Made by a program: the position numbers and the translations under genes
The notes under the pieces: model-generated
The model's database searches: none
What the model was told of the DNA's origin: nothing
The model's input: only the letters and a program-made list of their open reading frames with translations
Origin: JALZCH01 sp036400075
GTDB lineage: Bacteria; Acidobacteriota; Blastocatellia; Pyrinomonadales; Pyrinomonadaceae
Direction of reading: 5' to 3'
Length of the DNA: 10,662 bases
Assembly: GCA_036400075.1 (NCBI GenBank)
Contig: DASWLV010000025.1
Coordinates: forward strand, 1 to 10,662
Part shown: one piece after another, positions 7,125 through 10,662 of the stretch
Position numbering within the stretch: the stretch's first letter is position 1
How the letters are laid out: the number at the start of each line of letters is the position of its first letter

Positions 7125-7164
7125 AAAAAAAAGAAACGCGCTCGAAAAGCCGTTTCTTTTTTTT
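7125..7164. terminator. Terminator hairpin downstream of microprotein B, bidirectional
   Basis: The 14-nt arm 7125-7138 (eight A then GAAACG) pairs perfectly with 7151-7164 (CGTTTC then eight T). The stem extends inward by GCT/AGC to a CGAAA loop. It lies 25 nt past the microprotein B stop on the minus strand, with a U-run on either strand. Confidence 0.75.
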
Positions 7165-7188
7165 AAATCTTTATGTGATTTTGCAATT

Positions 7189-7287
7189 TTATGAATTGGC
7201 GAATGAAACCATAAAGCTAATAGCTGCGGTGATGAAAACCAATAGCCAAAAATCGTTTGCGCTAAATTTATTGAGTTCTCCGTTCAT
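7189..7287 (-). CDS. 32-residue single-pass membrane microprotein B (NDFWLL family)
   Basis: This small minus-strand gene runs from ATG at 7287-7285 to TAA at 7191-7189. An AAGGGG ribosome site (GGGG at 7293-7296) lies 5 nt upstream. The product has a short polar head (MNGELNKFSA), the motif NDFWLL (11-16), a hydrophobic helix to about residue 30 and a terminal ANS. It is a paralogue of the 34-residue product 170 nt away, from which it differs mainly in the head and the last helical turn. Its tail is also similar (FANS against FLNS). It has its own terminator at 7125-7164, so it is probably transcribed separately from the A gene rather than together with it. The function is unknown; no named family is recognised. 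Confidence 0.73.
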   Translation of the reverse strand: MNGELNKFSANDFWLLVFITAAISFMVSFANS

Positions 7288-7360
7288 AAATTCCCCTTTC
7301 TCATTAAAAATCTGTTCTGTTTACGAACGCATTTTCTTTTCCCGATATTCAATGCAAAAA

Positions 7361-7388
7361 TTGTGCAACAAACTAAAAATGTTAGAAT
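7361..7388 (+). promoter_or_regulatory. Possible sigma-70-type promoter for folP
   Basis: TTGTGC (7361-7366) and TAGAAT (7383-7388) are spaced by 16 nt, just upstream of the folP ribosome site. The -10 matches 5 of 6 consensus bases; the -35 matches only TTG. This is plausible but weak. Confidence 0.35.
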
Positions 7389-7403
7389 TTCGGAGCAAAC
7401 AAA

Positions 7404-8261
7404 ATGTCTCGAAAATTTTGGCAAACATCCCGGCGGCAAATCCCAATCGGCGATAAAACTCTCGTGATGGGAATTTTAAACGTCACGCCCGACAGTTTCT
7501 CTGACGGCGGGAAATTTTACTCGCTCAACCAAGCGTTAAATCAAGCCGAAACGATAATCGCCGAAGGTGCGGACATTCTCGACATCGGCGGCGAAAGCAC
7601 GCGACCGAACAGCACGCAAATAACAACCGCAGAAGAAATCGAGCGCGTCGTGCCCTTGGTAAAAGAAATTGCCAAGCGCTTCGATATTCCGATTTCGGTT
7701 GACACGACGAAAGCCGCGGTCGCTGAAGCCGCAATCGAAGCCGGAGCCGAAATTATCAACGATGTATCGGGCTTGCGTTTTGATGAAAAAATTGCTGATG
7801 TTGTAGCAAAAACAGACGGCGGTTTAATTTTAATGCACTTGCGCGGCACGTTTGAAACAATGCACAAACAAGAGCCGGTTGCTGACATTGTTCACGAAGT
7901 TAAAAACGGTTTGCGCCGGAGTGTCGAGAAAGCCGAATTATTCGGAGTCGGACGCGAGCAAATAGCATTTGACGTTGGCATCGGATTCAGCAAAACTTTC
8001 GAGCAGAATTTGGAGTTGCTGGCAAAGCTGGAAGAAATTTGCGCCGAATTTTCCGAATTTCCGATGCTCATCGGCACATCGCGCAAATCGTTTATCGGTA
8101 AAATATTGAACAACGCGCCCGCCGACCGGCGTTTGTACGGAACAATGTCGAGCGTGGCAATCGGTATTTTTAACGGCGCGCAAATTGTTCGGGTTCACGA
8201 CATTCGCGGTGCGATTGAAACCGCCCGTGTTGCCGAAGCAATAAGAAAAGCGCGAAAATAA
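7404..8261 (+). CDS. folP: Dihydropteroate synthase
   Basis: FolP condenses 6-hydroxymethyl-dihydropterin diphosphate with p-aminobenzoate to make dihydropteroate in folate synthesis; it is the sulfonamide target. The 285-residue TIM barrel shows the signature loops in order: MGILNVTPDSFSDGG (22-36), DIGGESTRP, ISVDTTKAAVAEAAIEAGAEIINDVSGLR split around the third and fourth strands, LMHLRGT, the VGIGFSKT loop, GTSRKSFIG and the final VHDIR. All pterin- and phosphate-binding segments are intact. The ATG has GGAG (7392-7395) 8 nt upstream. ftsH-folP is a common neighbour pair, but here the microprotein genes and two terminators separate them, so folP probably has its own promoter. Confidence 0.96.
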   Translation: MSRKFWQTSRRQIPIGDKTLVMGILNVTPDSFSDGGKFYSLNQALNQAETIIAEGADILDIGGESTRPNSTQITTAEEIERVVPLVKEIAKRFDIPISVDTTKAAVAEAAIEAGAEIINDVSGLRFDEKIADVVAKTDGGLILMHLRGTFETMHKQEPVADIVHEVKNGLRRSVEKAELFGVGREQIAFDVGIGFSKTFEQNLELLAKLEEICAEFSEFPMLIGTSRKSFIGKILNNAPADRRLYGTMSSVAIGIFNGAQIVRVHDIRGAIETARVAEAIRKARK

Positions 8262-8310
8262 GTACAGTCTGAAAAGAACTTTCCGCGCCGATTATTCGGT
8301 TCGTCTTTTT

Positions 8311-8865
8311 ATGAGTAAAATTTTTAAATCCGCTGCAATTTTTCTGCTGTTTTTGACAGTTTCCGGTTTTACCGAATGTTATAAGCCGGTTACGGACACA
8401 GGTTTGCCGAAACGGATAAAAAAGATTGCGGTGCCGCCGTTTCAGTTTGAAGCGCGCGCTTTGCGTTATCGCCTGGAATCGCGTTTTACCGACGCCGTTG
8501 TGCGCGAAGTCATCCGGCGCGGGCGCGGGCTTCGCGTGCAGGGAACGCGCGAAGGCGCCGACGCAATCGTCGAAGGCTCTCTGCGCGATTTTTCATTTTC
8601 CGGCGTTTTACTCGACCCGACCGGCAGGGCGCGTGTTTTTGAAGTGACGATTGTCGGCACTGTCACAGTTCGCGACACGCAGGAAAACAAGATTTTATAC
8701 GACAATCAAAATTTCGTTTTCCGCGATTCTTTTGAATTCGCTTCAGACCCGCGTTCGTTTTTTAACGAAGAAGACCCGGCTGTCGAACGAATCGCCCGCG
8801 CCTTTTCCGAATCGGTCGTTTCGGCAATAGTCAACGGCTTGGGCGTTAAGGAAGAGAAAAAATAA
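8311..8865 (+). CDS. lptE: LptE-like LPS-assembly lipoprotein
   Basis: The 184-residue protein resembles LptE, the lipoprotein plug of the LptD outer-membrane LPS translocon. The pattern LPKRIKKIAVPPF, YRLESRFTDAVVREVIRRG, an ADAIVEGSL segment, GRARVFEVTIVGTVTVRD, a KILYDNQNFVFRDSFE segment and FFNEEDPAVERIARAFSESVVSAI is typical of LptE homologues outside Proteobacteria. An N-terminal signal (basic K3/K6, hydrophobic 8-20) ends at Cys23, the likely lipidation site. The lipobox is FTEC, with Glu at -1, which is not a standard lipobox. No Shine-Dalgarno is visible. The stop TAA is formed by the first heptamer of a repeat array. The order lptE then holA, here with one gene between, is conserved in many Gram-negatives and supports the call. 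Confidence 0.8.
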   Translation: MSKIFKSAAIFLLFLTVSGFTECYKPVTDTGLPKRIKKIAVPPFQFEARALRYRLESRFTDAVVREVIRRGRGLRVQGTREGADAIVEGSLRDFSFSGVLLDPTGRARVFEVTIVGTVTVRDTQENKILYDNQNFVFRDSFEFASDPRSFFNEEDPAVERIARAFSESVVSAIVNGLGVKEEKK

Positions 8866-8960
8866 TTACGAATTACGAATTACGAATTATGAATTGCGGA
8901 ATATTTTTAAATCAAAGATAAATTTCTCAATTCGTAATTCGTAATTTGAAATTCGTAATT
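8864..8960. repeat. Paired heptamer arrays between lptE and the DUF2784 gene
   Basis: The left array (8864-8898) has five units: AATTACG three times, then AATTATG and AATTGCG. The right array (8929-8956, plus AATT to 8960) reads AATTCGT, AATTCGT, AATTTGA, AATTCGT. The right units are reverse complements of the left, giving an imperfect inverted repeat with a ~30-nt centre. The first unit overlaps the lptE stop codon, and the right array ends 6 nt before the DUF2784 ATG. In a shifted register the left units read ATTACGA, the same ATTRCGR class as the tilS units. Confidence 0.8.
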
Positions 8961-8966
8961 GATTCT

Positions 8967-9338
8967 ATGGTTTACCGAATTTTACTTGAAACGCTGATTG
9001 CGGCGCATTTTGCGTTTATTTTGTTTATTGTTTTCGGCGCGTTGTTGGCTCTTGGTAGGCGGTGGATGATATTTTTGCATCTTCCGGCGCTCGCTTACGG
9101 TTTGATGAGTGAGTTATTAAATATTAAATGTCCGATTGAGCCGCTGGAAAGTTGGCTCAGAGATTTGAGCTTCGAGTCCGGTTTTGGCGTAGGTTTTCTC
9201 GAACCTTATTTGATCGGGCTAATTTATCCGCCCGCATGGAATCAGAGCTTCGGCAATTTGATGGCTGCGCTGCTTTTGGGTTTCAATCTATTAATTTACT
9301 CGTACATCTTTCTGCGCTGGCGGCGCAGAATTGCCTGA
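8967..9338 (+). CDS. DUF2784 family membrane protein
   Basis: This 123-residue integral membrane protein belongs to DUF2784, whose function is unknown. It shows the family pattern: an N-terminal helix with LETLIAAHFAFILFIVFGALL, a second with FLHLPALAYGLMSEL, then the conserved KCPIEPLESWLR segment, a FLEPYLIGLIYPP motif and a last helix ending in a basic RWRRRIA tail. Three to four membrane segments are likely. I chose the ATG at 8967 because the longer frame (TTG 8946) starts inside the heptamer repeat and adds residues that only the repeat encodes. No clear Shine-Dalgarno is present. It sits between lptE and holA in the same direction, 13 nt before holA, so it is probably co-transcribed. 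It is not a usual member of that pair. Confidence 0.85.
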   Translation: MVYRILLETLIAAHFAFILFIVFGALLALGRRWMIFLHLPALAYGLMSELLNIKCPIEPLESWLRDLSFESGFGVGFLEPYLIGLIYPPAWNQSFGNLMAALLLGFNLLIYSYIFLRWRRRIA

Positions 9339-9351
9339 ATTGATTTTGTAA

Positions 9352-10374
9352 ATGTCTTTAATTACACGCGAAGAACTGTGGAAAAAAATTAAAAAAGGCG
9401 AAGTCGCGCCGATTTATCTGCTTTTCGGGGCGGAAACTTATCTGCGCGACCAAGCCGCCAAATTTATCACCGAATTTGTTTTAAAAGATCAGGCGCTCAG
9501 AGAATTCAACGAATCGGCTTTCAGTCTCGCTTCGACCGATGTTCAGCAGGCAATCGCCGCCGCCGAACAGCTTCCGATGATTGCGTCGCGCCGCATCGTC
9601 CGCATTACGGAGATCAATAAATTGCAGCGCGAAGCCGACGAAGAAGTTTTGGCGCGTTACGCGGCGCGCCCGGCAGAATCCTGCGTCGCAATTCTGGTTG
9701 CTGACGATTTGGATAAACGAAAAAAGCTGTCAAAAACGTTGATAGAATATTGCGCCGCAGTCGAATTTGCGCCGCTCGAAACAGGAGAAATCACAAATTG
9801 GGCGCGCAAAACGCTGCGCGATTTAAACGCGCACATTGACGAAAAGGCTTTGCAGCATCTCTTGGCGCTTGTCGGCAACGACGTGCGAACGTTAACCAAC
9901 GAATTAAACAAATTGGCGACTGCGGCATTGCCGGAAGGGCAAATTACTTTTGATTTGGTCGAAGAATTAGTGCCGAATTCGCGTGAGCTTTCAAATTTTG
10001 AATTAACCGATTATTTGCTGGCGAAAAACAACCGCCGCGCTTTGCAGATTTTAAAGAAAATTTTGGACGACGGCGCCGAGCCGTTAATGCTGCTCGGTTT
10101 GATTGCCTCAAATTACCGCCGTCTGGCGTGGGCGAAAGAAGCGATGGCGCGCGGAGCCGACCGCGAAGAAGTTTTCCGCAACATCAAACTTCCCTACAAC
10201 AAACGCGAAGATTTTCTTGCAACCGCGCGCCGAGCCGATGCAAAAACTCTGGCGAAATGCTTGCAGCGAATCGCCGCTGCGGATTTGGCAATCAAAACAT
10301 CAATCGGCGGAGGCGGCGCGAGTGGCTCGCGGCTGCAAATTGAAATATTAGTTTGCGAGTTAGCGAATTCTTAG
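9352..10374 (+). CDS. holA: DNA polymerase III subunit delta
   Basis: HolA is the wrench subunit of the clamp loader that opens the beta sliding clamp. The 340-residue protein has the usual length and signature. It opens with APIYLLFGAETYLRDQA (~18-34) in place of a P-loop, and the region EQLPMIASRRIVRI (~77-90) follows. The AAA+-like fold continues to about residue 215 with LVGNDVRTLTNELNKLA. The C-terminal collar domain includes NFELTDYLLAKNNRRALQIL, EPLMLLGLIASNYRRLAWAKE and the closing SGSRLQIEILVCELA. No Walker A is seen, as expected for delta. The start ATG lies 13 nt after the DUF2784 stop without a clear ribosome site. The gene converges on rpsT across a shared terminator. Confidence 0.94.
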   Translation: MSLITREELWKKIKKGEVAPIYLLFGAETYLRDQAAKFITEFVLKDQALREFNESAFSLASTDVQQAIAAAEQLPMIASRRIVRITEINKLQREADEEVLARYAARPAESCVAILVADDLDKRKKLSKTLIEYCAAVEFAPLETGEITNWARKTLRDLNAHIDEKALQHLLALVGNDVRTLTNELNKLATAALPEGQITFDLVEELVPNSRELSNFELTDYLLAKNNRRALQILKKILDDGAEPLMLLGLIASNYRRLAWAKEAMARGADREEVFRNIKLPYNKREDFLATARRADAKTLAKCLQRIAAADLAIKTSIGGGGASGSRLQIEILVCELANS

Positions 10375-10418
10375 AATAAATCGAAAAAACCGGGACTAAA
10401 CTGCTTCGCGCGTCAACA

Positions 10419-10470
10419 AAAAAACATGCAAGGCTGACAAAGTGAACTTTGTCAGCCTTGCATGTTTTTT
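10419..10470. terminator. Perfect bidirectional terminator between holA and rpsT
   Basis: A 24-bp perfect inverted repeat (10419-10442 with 10447-10470) has a TGAA tetraloop. The outer six pairs are A-run against T-run, so both strands end the hairpin in at least six U. It lies 45 nt after the holA stop and 52 nt after the rpsT stop, and serves both converging genes. Confidence 0.92.
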
Positions 10471-10521
10471 GCAAGATTATTTAGCGGTCAGGCTCGCTGC
10501 TGAATTAAAATTCGAGCAAAA

Positions 10522-10662
10522 CTATTTCGCGCTTAAATTGGTGACGTGCTTGGTCAAACGCGATTTGTAGCGAGCGGCGGCATTGCGATGCAACACGCCT
10601 TTAGCGACCATTTTGTCAATCATCGAGACGGTTGTCGGCAAAACAGCCTGACTGGTTTCCGC
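10522..10662 (-). CDS. rpsT: 30S ribosomal protein S20, C-terminal part
   Basis: The last 46 residues of S20 (full length is usually 85-95) enter from the right edge and stop with TAG at 10524-10522. The family pattern is clear: VSMIDKMVAKGVLHRNAAARYKSRLTKHVTNL, matching the conserved helix-loop that contains the K.G..H.N.AAR.KSRL signature and binds 16S rRNA. The N-terminal half lies outside the window. S20 is a primary 16S-binding protein of the small subunit. Convergent holA/rpsT neighbours occur in many bacteria. The call is firm despite truncation by the window. Confidence 0.95.
   Translation of the reverse strand, partial: AETSQAVLPTTVSMIDKMVAKGVLHRNAAARYKSRLTKHVTNLSAK

Noticed and set aside
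7175..7456. A 93-codon plus-strand frame running from the microprotein region into folP
   Set aside because: It overlaps the microprotein B gene antisense and the folP start in another frame. It shows no domain, and folP has a clear ribosome site of its own.

Overview
The window looks like chromosomal housekeeping DNA from a Gram-negative bacterium of moderate GC. An LptE-type LPS-assembly lipoprotein implies an outer membrane. The protein flavour, the weak Shine-Dalgarno use and the heptamer repeats suggest Acidobacteriota (Blastocatellia/Pyrinomonadaceae-like). That placement is an inference from family resemblance, not a database result. No phage, integrase, transposase, CRISPR array, tRNA or rRNA is visible.

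Layout: (1) 1-94, minus strand, is the N-terminus of a membrane-anchored protein, possibly an efflux adaptor. (2) 279-2539, minus strand, is an fmt-rsmB pair separated by 2 nt (initiator-tRNA formylation and 16S rRNA m5C methylation). (3) 2640-4651, plus strand, holds a degenerate argininosuccinate-lyase-like gene overlapping tilS by 4 nt. (4) 4897-6834, plus strand, is ftsH, followed by a strong terminator. (5) 6835-7403 is an apparent gap that holds two unannotated minus-strand genes for 34- and 32-residue membrane microproteins. They are paralogues sharing an NDFWLL core, each with a good ribosome binding site. (6) 7404-8261 is folP. (7) 8311-10374 is lptE, a DUF2784 membrane protein gene and holA. 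(8) After a perfect 24-bp bidirectional terminator, rpsT arrives on the minus strand and runs off the right edge.

The gene order tilS-ftsH-folP and the runs lptE-(x)-holA and holA/rpsT are familiar from many bacteria. Together the genes serve translation (fmt, rsmB, tilS, rpsT), membrane proteostasis (ftsH), folate synthesis (folP), outer-membrane assembly (lptE) and replication (holA).

Three things stand out. The first is the microprotein pair between ftsH and folP. The second is the ArgH-fold protein, which has kept its frame but lost the catalytic motifs. The third is a set of short tandem heptamer repeats at three loci. Two of these loci are paired as inverted repeats; two lie in frame inside essential or conserved genes (tilS, rsmB), and one supplies the stop codon of lptE.
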